64,000 nucleotides of DNA from Bradyrhizobium sp. OK095 (GTDB taxonomy: Bacteria > Pseudomonadota > Alphaproteobacteria > Rhizobiales > Xanthobacteraceae), in contig NZ_FOBX01000017.1 of the NCBI RefSeq assembly GCF_900109945.1, positions 94,539 through 158,538 on the forward strand. The letters run 5' to 3'. The notes beneath the pieces are model-generated. The model saw nothing but the letters and a program-made list of their open reading frames with translations, was not told the DNA's origin and did no database searches. Shown in pieces: positions 26,801 to 34,411 of this stretch. The position numbers were made by a program, and so were the translations under genes. How positions within the stretch are numbered: the stretch's first letter is position 1; each line of letters begins with the position of its first letter.

Positions 26801-27039
26801 GTCCGATCCTGATGACCTCGCTCGCCTTCATCCTCGGCGTGCTGCCGCTGGCGGTGGCGACAGGGGCGGGCTCCGCCAGCCAGAACGCGGTCGGCATCGG
26901 CGTTGCCGGCGGCATGATCGCGGCAACCGTGCTGGGGATCTTTTTCGTCCCCGCGCTGTTCGTGCTGGTCAAGCGCATCTTCCCGGGCGCGCGGACGGAT
27001 GCTGCCGCCTCGGCGCCGCTTGCGGAGCCCGCGGAATAG
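23899..27039 (+). CDS. RND multidrug efflux permease (AcrB/MexB, HAE1 family)
   Basis: 1046 residues. Twelve-helix proton-driven exporter: MSHFFIKRPIFAWVIAILIM at the start, PIAQYPQIAPTVVTITATYPGAN in the first porter loop, the proton-relay Asp pair in IGLLVDDAIVVVENVERVM of helix 4, and the repeated half with IGLAAKNAILIVEFA. It works with the adaptor directly upstream and is likely controlled by the divergent TetR protein. Substrates cannot be deduced. The longer frame from 23713 overlaps the adaptor gene; the ATG at 23899 begins the conserved N-terminus. Confidence 0.95.
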   Translation: MSHFFIKRPIFAWVIAILIMLGGVLAIMRLPIAQYPQIAPTVVTITATYPGANAETAENSVTKVIEQNMTGLDYLQYMSSSSTSTGVVQISLTFTNEADADIAQVQVQNKLQLATPLLPQVVQQQGIKVVKSSSSFLMVLGFVSEDGRLSASDIADYVASSINDPISRVAGVGQVQLFGSEYAMRIWLDPDKLAKYNLMPGDVTTAIQAQNTQVTAGQLGGLPSVGGQQLNATITSQSRLQTVEQFKDIILRTASSGQTVRIGDVARVELGSKSYDSTARYNGKPASGMGISLATGANAVATAEAVKTRIAQLSATMPQGLRVIYPYDTTPFVKLSIEKVVHTLFEAIVLVFVVMYVFLQSWRATIIPTIAVPVVLLGTFGVLSLAGYSINTLTMFAMVLAIGLLVDDAIVVVENVERVMVEEHLGPREATEKSMREITGALVGIGVVLSAVFIPMAFFNGSVGIIYRQFALTIVTAMLLSVLVALVLTPALCATILKPPKHHGSQRGLFGLFNRGFDRMADGYQRSAGAAVRRIAGVMIAFVAIVSAMVILFQRLPSSFLPEEDQGTIMTLIQLPVGATSARTLEVIKQVEHQYLDNEKDAVEGVFAVSGFSFAGQGQNVGLAFVSLKPFDARKSPATSAQAVVGRAMGAFAKIRDAMVFAILPPSIPGFGNAGGFDLYLQDTGGNGHEALIQARNQLLGQLGADKRVAQARPNGQDDTPQFNLDVDQAKATALGVNLSDLNTTLSAAWGGAYVNDFIDRGRVKQVYVQSDAPFRMDTSDIGRWYVRNTAGSMVPFSALSTDRWSFGSPRLERYNGVAAVELQGQAGQGVSSGVAMQAVEEQMAKLPKGYGHEWTGLSFQERLTGSQTLYLYSISLLIVFLSLAALYESWSVPFAVILTVPIGVLGALVGATLFNQANDVYFQVGLLTTIGLAAKNAILIVEFALEQIAAGRSLVDATLHAARQRLRPILMTSLAFILGVLPLAVATGAGSASQNAVGIGVAGGMIAATVLGIFFVPALFVLVKRIFPGARTDAAASAPLAEPAE

Positions 27040-27043
27040 ATCA

Positions 27044-27075
27044 CAAGTCCGGGCGACACGCGCCGCCCGGACTTG
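27044..27075. terminator. bidirectional terminator hairpin between RND pump and MBL gene
   Basis: A perfect 12-bp stem, CAAGTCCGGGCG and CGCCCGGACTTG, with an 8-base loop, filling the 46-base gap between two convergent genes. Confidence 0.8.
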
Positions 27076-27085
27076 CGCTCGAAAG

Positions 27086-28069
27086 CTACAACGTCATCTG
27101 CATCGGTTCAGGATAGTAGTGGAAGCCGTCACCGGCCTTGGCGACATGCCCGTAGCCCGGCCAGGCGAAGTGATAGGACATGACAGGCGTCTTGTTGGCC
27201 GCAAGCATGGTGAGCAGTTTCACGCGCGATTCGGCCGCCTGCTTCGGGTCGGTATCGTAGGAGAATTCCATCCGGGGACGCTCGAGCAGCAGCACGGGAT
27301 GGTGTGAGAGGTCGCCAAGGAAGGCGAACGACTTGCCGGCAGACGAGACCATGAAGATGGAGTGGCCGACGGTGTGGCCTGGCGCCGAGATCGCCTGCAC
27401 GCCCGGCAGAAATTCCTGGCCGTCCTTAAAGAAGACGATGCGGTCACGGACCGGCAGCAGGTTCTTGCGGGCGTGAACCACAAAATCCTTGACCGGGCTG
27501 CCGAGCTTGCCCTCGTCCGTCCAGAAGTCGAAATCGGTCTGGGAAATGTAAATCTGCGCGTTCGGAAACAGCGGCTTGCCGCCGTCGTCCACGATGCCGC
27601 CGATGTGGTCGATATGGGCATGCGAGCAGACCACGGCATCGATGTCTCCGGGCTTGATGCCGGCCTCGGTCATGCTCTTCTGCTGCCGCCCGGTGGTGGG
27701 GCCGAACATCTTGGATGAGCCCATGCCGGTATCGAACAAGATCAGCTTGTCGCCGGTGTTCACGATCGGAGAGTTCTGCTCGAGCACGACATTGTCCGGC
27801 GACAGGAAATTGTCCGCCAGCATCTTCTTCACCTCTTCCTTGGAAACGCCGGTGAAGGTGCCGGAGGGATCGCCGAGCGGCAGCGGACCGTCGGATACGA
27901 CGGTCACTTCCGCATCGCCGAGAATGAAGCGGTGCCAATAGGGAGTTTGTGTGCCGAGCTTGGGCGCGCGTGCGATCGCGCTGCTGCCGAGCAGTGTGCT
28001 GGCACCAAGGCCAACACCAAGGCCTGCACCGAGCGCGAGCAGGGATCGACGTGAGACATCGCGTGTCAT
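27086..28069 (-). CDS. secreted metallo-beta-lactamase-fold hydrolase
   Basis: 327 residues. The N-terminus SRRSLLALGAG followed by a long hydrophobic run looks like a Tat signal, so the enzyme is probably exported folded with its metals. The metal motif is CSHAHIDHIGG (His150, His152, Asp154, His155); SAPGHTVGHS and GDLSHHP supply further ligands. Relatives include lactonases, arylsulfatase- and phosphodiesterase-like enzymes, so the substrate is open. Transcribed alone with GGAGGAAA upstream of the ATG. Confidence 0.85.
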   Translation of the reverse strand: MTRDVSRRSLLALGAGLGVGLGASTLLGSSAIARAPKLGTQTPYWHRFILGDAEVTVVSDGPLPLGDPSGTFTGVSKEEVKKMLADNFLSPDNVVLEQNSPIVNTGDKLILFDTGMGSSKMFGPTTGRQQKSMTEAGIKPGDIDAVVCSHAHIDHIGGIVDDGGKPLFPNAQIYISQTDFDFWTDEGKLGSPVKDFVVHARKNLLPVRDRIVFFKDGQEFLPGVQAISAPGHTVGHSIFMVSSAGKSFAFLGDLSHHPVLLLERPRMEFSYDTDPKQAAESRVKLLTMLAANKTPVMSYHFAWPGYGHVAKAGDGFHYYPEPMQMTL

Positions 28070-28221
28070 GCGTTTCCTCCATTTTCTGTTTTGATCCGCA
28101 CGATTTTTCGCGCGTGATGTTCGGCCCTCGGGCCCACGCAGCGATGCTGCGCCGGTTCAGACAAGCTAGCAAGTGGAATTGGTTTTCGAATTGCAGGCTA
28201 TATCGAAAGCAATCGATGATT

Positions 28222-28246
28222 GTGTCACGATTGTGTTCGATGACAC
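28222..28246. promoter_or_regulatory. inverted repeat upstream of the MBL-fold gene
   Basis: GTGTCA at 28222-28227 and TGACAC at 28241-28246 with a 13-base spacer, in the 262-base gap between the MBL gene and the GntR gene. It could be a regulator site; no regulator for it is identified. Confidence 0.3.
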
Positions 28247-28331
28247 CATGATGTACGGTCGCTCTCGCGTCACGACGCGCGTATTCCATCGCACGAACAT
28301 CGGGCTGCGCTGCGGGCGACTGTCCGCCGTC

Positions 28332-28997
28332 TTACGCGATCCGCAGCGCGAGGTCGTTTGCTTCCGTCTCGGCAAAGCCCGCCTGCAAAACCTCTTCGCG
28401 CTTGTGGCGCAGATGCGCACGCAGGATGTGCGAGAGGCCGGCGCCATCGCGCCGCTGCAGCGCGTTGAGGATCGCCTCGTGCTCGCTGACGGCGAACGCC
28501 CAGCGCTGCGGCGTCATCGGCGTCACGTAGCGCGCGCGGCGGATGCGCGCGGTCACGGAGGCGTAGAGCCCGGTCAGCGCGGGATTGCCGGCGGCTGCGA
28601 CGATGCCCTCGTGAATGGCGCGGTTGCCGCGATAGTACTGGATCAAATCGCCCTCGCGATAATGCCGCACCATGTCCGCATGCGCAGCGGCGATCGCGCC
28701 GATCTCGGCATCGGTGATGCGCTCGCAGGCGAGTTCGCCGGCCAGCGCCTCGAGACCCTGGCAGACCTCGAACAGGTCGCGCATGTCCTTGTCGGTCAGT
28801 TTTGCTGCGCGCGAGCCGCGATGCGGCAGCAGCTGCACGAGGCCTTCGGCGGCGAGCACCTTGAGCGCCTCGCGCAGCGGCGTGCGCGAGATCTCGAGCC
28901 GCTCGCACAGCTCGCGCTCGGGAATGCGCGCGCCCGGCGGGATTTCACCGTCGAGCAGGATGGCCCGGATGCGGCCGACCACCTCTTCGTGAAGCAT
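28332..28997 (-). CDS. GntR family regulator, FCD (FadR-like) subgroup
   Basis: 221 residues. Winged helix at the N-terminus: EEVVGRIRAILLDGEIPPG, then ERELCERLEISRTPLREALK and VLAAEGLVQLLPHRGSRA. The all-helical FCD ligand domain follows with FEVCQGLEALAGELA and metal-type His residues (HADMVRHY, RAIHEGIVAAAGN, EHEAILNALQR). FCD regulators usually sense a carboxylate used by the adjacent pathway. It is divergent from the crotonase-CoA-transferase-Tct cluster, and the intergenic region holds two identical near-palindromic motifs. Confidence 0.9.
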   Translation of the reverse strand: MLHEEVVGRIRAILLDGEIPPGARIPERELCERLEISRTPLREALKVLAAEGLVQLLPHRGSRAAKLTDKDMRDLFEVCQGLEALAGELACERITDAEIGAIAAAHADMVRHYREGDLIQYYRGNRAIHEGIVAAAGNPALTGLYASVTARIRRARYVTPMTPQRWAFAVSEHEAILNALQRRDGAGLSHILRAHLRHKREEVLQAGFAETEANDLALRIA

Positions 28998-29010
28998 AGG
29001 TCAATCTCTA

Positions 29011-29087
29011 TTTTGCATTCAAAAGCGAATTAATCGGCGAAGGAACCGAGATTATAGCTTGAAAATCCAAATTTTTGCATTCAAAAA
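29011..29087. promoter_or_regulatory. two GntR operator candidates
   Basis: The 14-mer TTTTGCATTCAAAA occurs at 29011-29024 and 29074-29087, 63 bases apart, one near each divergent start. It is palindromic apart from two positions (TTTTGnATnCAAAA), the usual form for FCD-type GntR sites. Confidence 0.65.
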
Positions 29088-29112
29088 TGTAAAAAACACA
29101 GGGGCATGGGAA

Positions 29113-29907
29113 ATGGACCAGGCTGCGGAGGCGGAAGACCTCGTTTTTGAATGCAGGGACGGCATCGGTTGGATCATTTTCAACCGCCCGCAGGCCCGCA
29201 ACGCCTTCACGTTCGCGATGTACGAACGGCTCGCGGCGATCTGCGAAGAGGCTAACCGCGATCATGCGATCAAGGTGCTGGTGCTGCGCGGGGCCGGCGA
29301 CAAGGCTTTTGCCTCAGGCACCGACATCAACCAGTTCCGCGAGTTCAAGACGCCGCAGGACGCCATCGACTACGAGAACCGGATCGACCGCGTGCTCACC
29401 ACGCTCGAGCAGTGCCGGGTGCCGACGATTGCGGCGATCAACGGGTTCTGCACCGGGGGCGGAGCGGGGATTGCCGCCGCCTGTGACCTGCGTATCGGCA
29501 CGGCAAGCACGAAGATCGGATTTCCGATCGCGCGTACGCTCGGCAATTGCCTGTCGATGTCCAATGTCAGCCGTCTCACCGCGCTGATCGGCGCCGCCCG
29601 CGTCAAGGATATGATTTTTACCGCGCGTCTCATCGATGCCACGGAAGCCGCAAGCGTCGGTCTGCTCGGCGAGGTCGTCGATGACATCGCAGCGCTCGAC
29701 AAGCGCGCCGATGAGCTCGCCCGTCTCCTGGCCAGCCACGCCCCCCTGACGCTGACCGCGACCAAGCAGGCGGTCGCTCGCTTGCAAAAGCGGCTGACGC
29801 GGGACGAGGGCGAAGACCTCATCCTGATGTGCTACACGAGCCAGGATTTTCGCGAAGGGCTCGATGCTTTCCTCAACAAGCGCGCCCCGCAGTGGCGCGG
29901 CCAATAG
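29113..29907 (+). CDS. crotonase-fold (enoyl-CoA hydratase/isomerase family) protein without the canonical Glu pair
   Basis: 264 residues. Crotonase fold: IIFNRPQARNAFTFAMYERL, the oxyanion loop KAFASGTDINQF, and GFCTGGGAGIAAACDLRIGT. The two hydratase glutamates are not where expected: the GGG(L)E position reads GGGAGI and the FGxPE position reads IGFPIARTLG. So hydration of a simple enoyl-CoA is doubtful; other crotonase activities (isomerase, decarboxylase, hydrolase or C-C cleavage) are possible. The ATG at 29113 is preferred over 29059, since 29059 lies within the operator region. It is followed by a CoA-transferase gene after 11 bases. Confidence 0.85.
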   Translation: MDQAAEAEDLVFECRDGIGWIIFNRPQARNAFTFAMYERLAAICEEANRDHAIKVLVLRGAGDKAFASGTDINQFREFKTPQDAIDYENRIDRVLTTLEQCRVPTIAAINGFCTGGGAGIAAACDLRIGTASTKIGFPIARTLGNCLSMSNVSRLTALIGAARVKDMIFTARLIDATEAASVGLLGEVVDDIAALDKRADELARLLASHAPLTLTATKQAVARLQKRLTRDEGEDLILMCYTSQDFREGLDAFLNKRAPQWRGQ

Positions 29908-29918
29908 GACGCCCCCCG

Positions 29919-31178
29919 ATGCAAAGCGATCGATCGCAATCCAACTCACCTCGCAAGGGACCGCTTGCCGGCCTCAAGGTCGTCGATCTCACCCATGTCA
30001 TGGCCGGGCCGACCTGCACCCTGATGCTCGCCGACATGGGCGCCGACGTCATCAAGATCGAGAAATCGCCGAACGGCGACGACACCCGCCATTCGGTGCC
30101 GCCGAAGATCGGCGACGAGGCGGCCTCCTTCCTGATGATGAACCGCAACAAGCGCGGCATCGTGCTGGACCTCAAGACCCAAGGCGGCAAGCAAGTGCTG
30201 CGGCGGCTGATCGCCGACGCCGACGTGCTGGTCGAGAATTTTGCGCCGGGCGCCATGGAGCGCCTCGGCTTCGGCTATGAGGCGCTGCACAAGCAGCATC
30301 CATCGCTGATCTATTGCTCGCTATCAGGCTTCGGCCGCACCGGCCCCTACAAGGACCGCAGGGGATTTGACCTCGTCGCGCAGGCCATGAGCGGCATCAT
30401 GAGCTTTACCGGCGAACGCCCCGACGGTCCGCCCGTGAAATGCGGCCCACCGCTATCGGACATCACCGCCGGCCTGCTCGCAAGCATGGGCATTTTGGCC
30501 GCCTATACGCACCGCCTCAAGACCGGTGAAGGGCAGTGGGTCGAGACCTCGCTTTACGAGGCCGCGCTGGTGCAGACCTATTGGCAGTCCACCATCGCAC
30601 TGGCCGCGGGCACCGCGCCACGCGCAATGGGCTCGGCCCATCCGCTCAACGCACCGTATCAGGCCTTCGAGGCCTCCGACGGCTGGCTGGTGGTCGGCGG
30701 CGCCAACAAGAAGCATTGGCTGTTGATGCTGGAAGCGCTCGGCGCGGGTGAGCTCGCCGCCGATCCGCGTTTCGTCAACGGCGCCGACCGCATGGCGAAC
30801 TTGAAGCAGCTCGAAGCGGTCCTGAGCGAGCGCTTCCGCACGAAGTCGCGGGCGCATTGGCTGGCAGCGCTGGACGAGAAGGGCGTGCCGTGCGGACCCG
30901 TGCACGACATGCTGGAGGCGCTGAGCGATCCGCAGACGATCGCGCGCGAGATGGTCGTCGAGGTCGAGCACTCCACGCTCGGTCCCGTCAAGACGATCGG
31001 GCTTCCCGTCAAGTTTTCGGAGACCCCGGGCAAAGTGCGCACGGGCGCGCCGGTCTACGGTGAACACACAAGCGAGGTGCTGGCCGAGTACGGGTTCGAC
31101 CAGAAGCAGATCGAAGCGCTCGAAAAAGAAGGCGCAATCGTCTTAGGCTCAGGAAGACGCGAGGAACGCGTCGCCTGA
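29919..31178 (+). CDS. class III CoA-transferase (CaiB/Frc family)
   Basis: 419 residues. Family features: GLKVVDLTHVMAGPTCTLML, LADMGADVIKIEKSPNGDDT, MMNRNKRGIVLDLKTQGGK, and the catalytic Asp region RRGFDLVAQAMSGIMSFTGE, then GEGQWVETSLYEAAL. Class III enzymes move CoA between carboxylic acids through an aspartyl-CoA anhydride. In this cluster it would activate an imported carboxylate for the crotonase-fold enzyme encoded just upstream. The ATG at 29919 removes the first 30 codons of the longer frame, which overlap the crotonase gene. Confidence 0.9.
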   Translation: MQSDRSQSNSPRKGPLAGLKVVDLTHVMAGPTCTLMLADMGADVIKIEKSPNGDDTRHSVPPKIGDEAASFLMMNRNKRGIVLDLKTQGGKQVLRRLIADADVLVENFAPGAMERLGFGYEALHKQHPSLIYCSLSGFGRTGPYKDRRGFDLVAQAMSGIMSFTGERPDGPPVKCGPPLSDITAGLLASMGILAAYTHRLKTGEGQWVETSLYEAALVQTYWQSTIALAAGTAPRAMGSAHPLNAPYQAFEASDGWLVVGGANKKHWLLMLEALGAGELAADPRFVNGADRMANLKQLEAVLSERFRTKSRAHWLAALDEKGVPCGPVHDMLEALSDPQTIAREMVVEVEHSTLGPVKTIGLPVKFSETPGKVRTGAPVYGEHTSEVLAEYGFDQKQIEALEKEGAIVLGSGRREERVA

Positions 31179-31231
31179 CCGGGTTATCGATACAACCATA
31201 AAAAACAAAACAGAAAAAGCTGGAGGAAATC

Positions 31232-32224
31232 ATGGGTGGGACGTCAAAGCTTCTGCTGTCCGCGGCTGTGGCCGTACTCGCCGGCACGGTGCCGGCGCTC
31301 TCGGCTTGGCAGCCGCAAAAGCCGATCGAGTTCATCGCCACGGCAGGGCCGGGCGGCGGCACCGACAATATCGCCCGCGCGGTGCAGAACATCATCACCA
31401 AATACAAGCTGACGGACCAGCCGATCGTCGTCGTCAATAAGGGCGGCGGCAGCGGCGCCGAAGGCTATGTCTATGGCAAGGCGTCCGCCGGCGATCCCTA
31501 CAAGGTGATCTTCGGCACCTCGAACGCCTGGCAGCAGCCGCTCGTCTCCAAGGTGGCCTTCAACTACACCGATCTCACCCCGATCGCAGCGATGGCGCAG
31601 GACGAGTTTTTGCTCTGGGTCAAGCAGGACTCGCCTATCAAGACCGCGGGCGATTATTTGAAGGCGGCCGCATCGGGCGACTTCAAGATGGGCGGCGCGC
31701 AGTCCAAGGACACCGACGAGGTACTGACCCGCATGATCGAGAAGGCCGGTCAGATCAAGCTGACCTACATCCCCTTCAAGAGCGGCGCCGAGACCGCCGT
31801 GCAGCTCGCCGGCGGACACCTCGATTCCCACGTCAACAATCCCAGCGAGAGTCTCGGCCAATGGCGCGGCGGCACGCAGCGCCCGCTCTGCGTCTTCAGC
31901 CCGAAGCGGCTGCCGCAGGGCGCCAAGGTCACCGCGACCGAAGGCTGGGGCGACGTGCCGACCTGTGCCGAGCAGGGCCTTGACGTCAAGCAATACGAGC
32001 AGCCGCGCACGGTATGGCTGCCCGGCAAGGTCACGCCGGACCAGGCCGCGTTCTATGTCGACTTGATGAAAAAGGTGCAGGCGACGCCGGAATGGAAGGA
32101 CTACATCGAGAAGACCTCCCAGGTGGAAACATTCCTGACCGGCGCCGAGTTCGACAAGTTCATCAAGGATGACCTCGAGCACGTCAGGCTGGTTGCGGGC
32201 GAGCAAGGCTGGCTGGTCAAGTGA
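31232..32224 (+). CDS. TctC-type tripartite tricarboxylate transporter binding protein
   Basis: 330 residues. A signal peptide ends near PALSA; the mature protein begins WQPQKPIEFIATAGPGGGTDN, the family's ligand loop. The Bug/TctC receptors bind carboxylates and present them to the TctAB channel encoded downstream. A region around AQSKDTDEVLTRMIEKAGQ and HVNNPSES forms the second ligand segment. AGGAAAT precedes the ATG. The substrate is not deducible from sequence, but the context says an organic acid used by the adjacent CoA-dependent pathway. Confidence 0.9.
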   Translation: MGGTSKLLLSAAVAVLAGTVPALSAWQPQKPIEFIATAGPGGGTDNIARAVQNIITKYKLTDQPIVVVNKGGGSGAEGYVYGKASAGDPYKVIFGTSNAWQQPLVSKVAFNYTDLTPIAAMAQDEFLLWVKQDSPIKTAGDYLKAAASGDFKMGGAQSKDTDEVLTRMIEKAGQIKLTYIPFKSGAETAVQLAGGHLDSHVNNPSESLGQWRGGTQRPLCVFSPKRLPQGAKVTATEGWGDVPTCAEQGLDVKQYEQPRTVWLPGKVTPDQAAFYVDLMKKVQATPEWKDYIEKTSQVETFLTGAEFDKFIKDDLEHVRLVAGEQGWLVK

Positions 32225-32250
32225 GAGGTGGCGGGCAGGTCGCTTGCGGC

Positions 32251-32290
32251 CATCCTTCGAGACGCCCGCCTGCGGCGGGCCCTCAGGATG
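32251..32290. repeat. interspersed palindromic element between tctC and tctB
   Basis: CATCCT ... GCCCGCC-TGC-GGCGGGC ... AGGATG: an inner 7-bp stem (32264-32280) inside an outer 6-bp stem. This GC-rich element type is common in Bradyrhizobium and may reduce transcription beyond the binding-protein gene. Confidence 0.8.
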
Positions 32291-32378
32291 AGGTCGCGTG
32301 TTGCTGCGAGATATCAGACCCTCTCGGCAGGCTCCCCGCTGTCACATGGGATAGCTCAGCCTTCAAAGGGACCGCGCC

Positions 32379-32861
32379 ATGATCTCGCGTCGCGCACTTG
32401 AACTTGCGACAGCCGTCCTCACCGGCAGTTTTGGTGTGGCGGTGGTGGTCCAGAGCCTGGACAACGGCATCGGCTGGTCGAGCGCAGGCGTCGATTCCGG
32501 CACGTTCCCGTTTCTGACCGGCATCATCATCGTGCTGGGGAGCCTCTACAATCTGGTGCGAGGCGTGCTGCCAGTTGCCTCATTGGCAAATGTCCCCATC
32601 GCGATCACGCCGATCGAGCTGCGCCGGATTGCCGGCCTGTTCGTGCCGGCCGCGATCTTCGTTGCGGCGATCCCGCTGGCCGGGATCTATCTCGCCTCGG
32701 CCGGTTACATCTTCGCGGTGCTGGCGATCCCCCGGCATCAATCCGTGCCGCGCGCGCTCGCCATGGCGCTTGCGACGGCAATCGGGCTGTACGTCGTGTT
32801 CGAGCGCATGTTCCAGGTGAGCCTGCCGCACGGTGCGCTCGCCGCCGCGCTCGGCCTCTGA
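32379..32861 (+). CDS. TctB-type small transporter subunit
   Basis: 160 residues, four predicted hydrophobic segments (about residues 8-25, 43-62, 82-105 and 115-155). Matches the small membrane subunit (DUF1468) of tripartite tricarboxylate transporters by size, position between TctC and TctA, and a start with an SGTFPFLTGIIIVLGSLYN segment. It is 11 bases before tctA. Confidence 0.88.
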   Translation: MISRRALELATAVLTGSFGVAVVVQSLDNGIGWSSAGVDSGTFPFLTGIIIVLGSLYNLVRGVLPVASLANVPIAITPIELRRIAGLFVPAAIFVAAIPLAGIYLASAGYIFAVLAIPRHQSVPRALAMALATAIGLYVVFERMFQVSLPHGALAAALGL

Positions 32862-32872
32862 GGGCGTGGCCG

Positions 32873-34411
32873 ATGGATAATCTCGGGGAACTCCTTCACG
32901 GCTTCACCATCGCGGTCACCGTGCCGCATCTGGCGCTGATGGTGATCGGCGTGCTGCTCGGCATCCTCGTCGGCGTGCTGCCGGGGCTGGGCGCGCCGAA
33001 CGGGGTGTCGCTGCTGCTGCCGCTGACCTTCGGCATGCAGCCGGTCTCGGCGATCATCCTGCTCTCCAGCATGTATTGGGGCGCTCTGTTCGGCGGCTCC
33101 GTCACCTCGATCCTGTTCAACATTCCGGGCGAGCCATCCTCTGTCGCAACCACCTTCGACGGTTATCCGATGGCGCGCGATGGAAGACCGACCACAGCGC
33201 TTGCGACCGCCTTCGGCTCGGCGGCGTTCGGCGCGCTGATCGGCGTTATCCTGATCACCTTCCTCGCATCCTGGGTGGCGCAGGTCGCGCTCGCCTTCGG
33301 GCCGGCTGAATATTTCGCGGTCTATTTCCTGGCCTTCGCGAGCTTCGTCGGCATGGGCGGCGCGGCGCCGATCAAGACTGTCGTGGCGCTGGCGATCGGC
33401 TTTGCGATCGCCGCCATCGGCATCGACACGGTGTCCGGAAGCGTCCGCCTTACCATGGGCGTCGACGAGCTGGTCAAGGGCGTGAACTTCGTCGTCGCGG
33501 TGATGGGCCTGTTCGGCATCGGCGAGCTCCTGGTCGCGGTCGAAGAGGAGTTTCACGCCCGCGCAGTGTCTTCCAAGATCGATTGGCGCGAGGTGTTTCG
33601 TGCGGTCGGCCGCCTGCCGCGGCACGGCGTTGCACTGCTGCGGAGCGCTGCGATCGGCTGCTGGATGGGGATTACGCCGGGTGGCCCGACCGCGGCGTCC
33701 TTCATGAGCTACGGCATCGCCCGCCGCTTCTCGCGCCGCGGCCGCTATTTCGGCACCGGCGAGGTCGAAGGCATCATCTCGCCGGAGACCGCCGATCATG
33801 CCGCCGGCACCAGCGCGCTGCTGCCGATGCTCGCGCTCGGCATTCCCGGTTCGGCGACGGCGGCCGTCATGATGGGCGGCTTGATGATCTGGGGTCTCAA
33901 TCCCGGGCCGATGCTGTTCGTCGACCAGAAGGATTTTGTGTGGGGCCTGATCGCCTCGATGTATGTCGGCAACATCGTCGCCGTCGTGCTGGTGCTGCTG
34001 ACCGTCCCGGTGTTCGCCGCCCTGATGCGGATTCCCTTCGTGGTGATCGCGCCGCTGATCGTGATCATCTGCGTCGTCGGCGCCTATTCGGTGTCGAACT
34101 CCTATCTCGACGTGGTCATGATGCTCGGCTTTGGGGTCGTCGGCTATCTCTTCAAAAAGCTGTTCTATCCGCTGGCGCCGCTGGTGCTCGCCATCGTCAT
34201 CGGCGACAAGGCCGAGGATGCGTTCCGGCAGTCGATGCTGATGTCCAAGGGATCGCTGGCCATCTTCTTCGCCAACAAGCTGGTGACGTGCCTGATCGTG
34301 GCCGGGATCGTGCTGCTGCTGCTTCCGCTCGTGCTGCAGCTTGCGCACCTCTTTCGCAAGCCTGCGCCGCCCACCAATGAGACGACTGCTCAGGAGAAGG
34401 TGATCATATGA
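32873..34411 (+). CDS. TctA-type large transporter subunit
   Basis: 512 residues, about 12 membrane helices. The TctA signature appears twice in related form: GVLPGLGAPNGVSLLLPLTF near the N-terminus and GCWMGITPGGPTAASFMSY in the middle; YWGALFGGSVTSILFNIPGE and LGIPGSATAAVMMGGLMIWG are also typical. It forms the sodium- or proton-coupled channel fed by the TctC receptor. Its stop overlaps the next start (ATGA), so the PdxA-like gene is translationally coupled to it. Confidence 0.93.
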   Translation: MDNLGELLHGFTIAVTVPHLALMVIGVLLGILVGVLPGLGAPNGVSLLLPLTFGMQPVSAIILLSSMYWGALFGGSVTSILFNIPGEPSSVATTFDGYPMARDGRPTTALATAFGSAAFGALIGVILITFLASWVAQVALAFGPAEYFAVYFLAFASFVGMGGAAPIKTVVALAIGFAIAAIGIDTVSGSVRLTMGVDELVKGVNFVVAVMGLFGIGELLVAVEEEFHARAVSSKIDWREVFRAVGRLPRHGVALLRSAAIGCWMGITPGGPTAASFMSYGIARRFSRRGRYFGTGEVEGIISPETADHAAGTSALLPMLALGIPGSATAAVMMGGLMIWGLNPGPMLFVDQKDFVWGLIASMYVGNIVAVVLVLLTVPVFAALMRIPFVVIAPLIVIICVVGAYSVSNSYLDVVMMLGFGVVGYLFKKLFYPLAPLVLAIVIGDKAEDAFRQSMLMSKGSLAIFFANKLVTCLIVAGIVLLLLPLVLQLAHLFRKPAPPTNETTAQEKVII

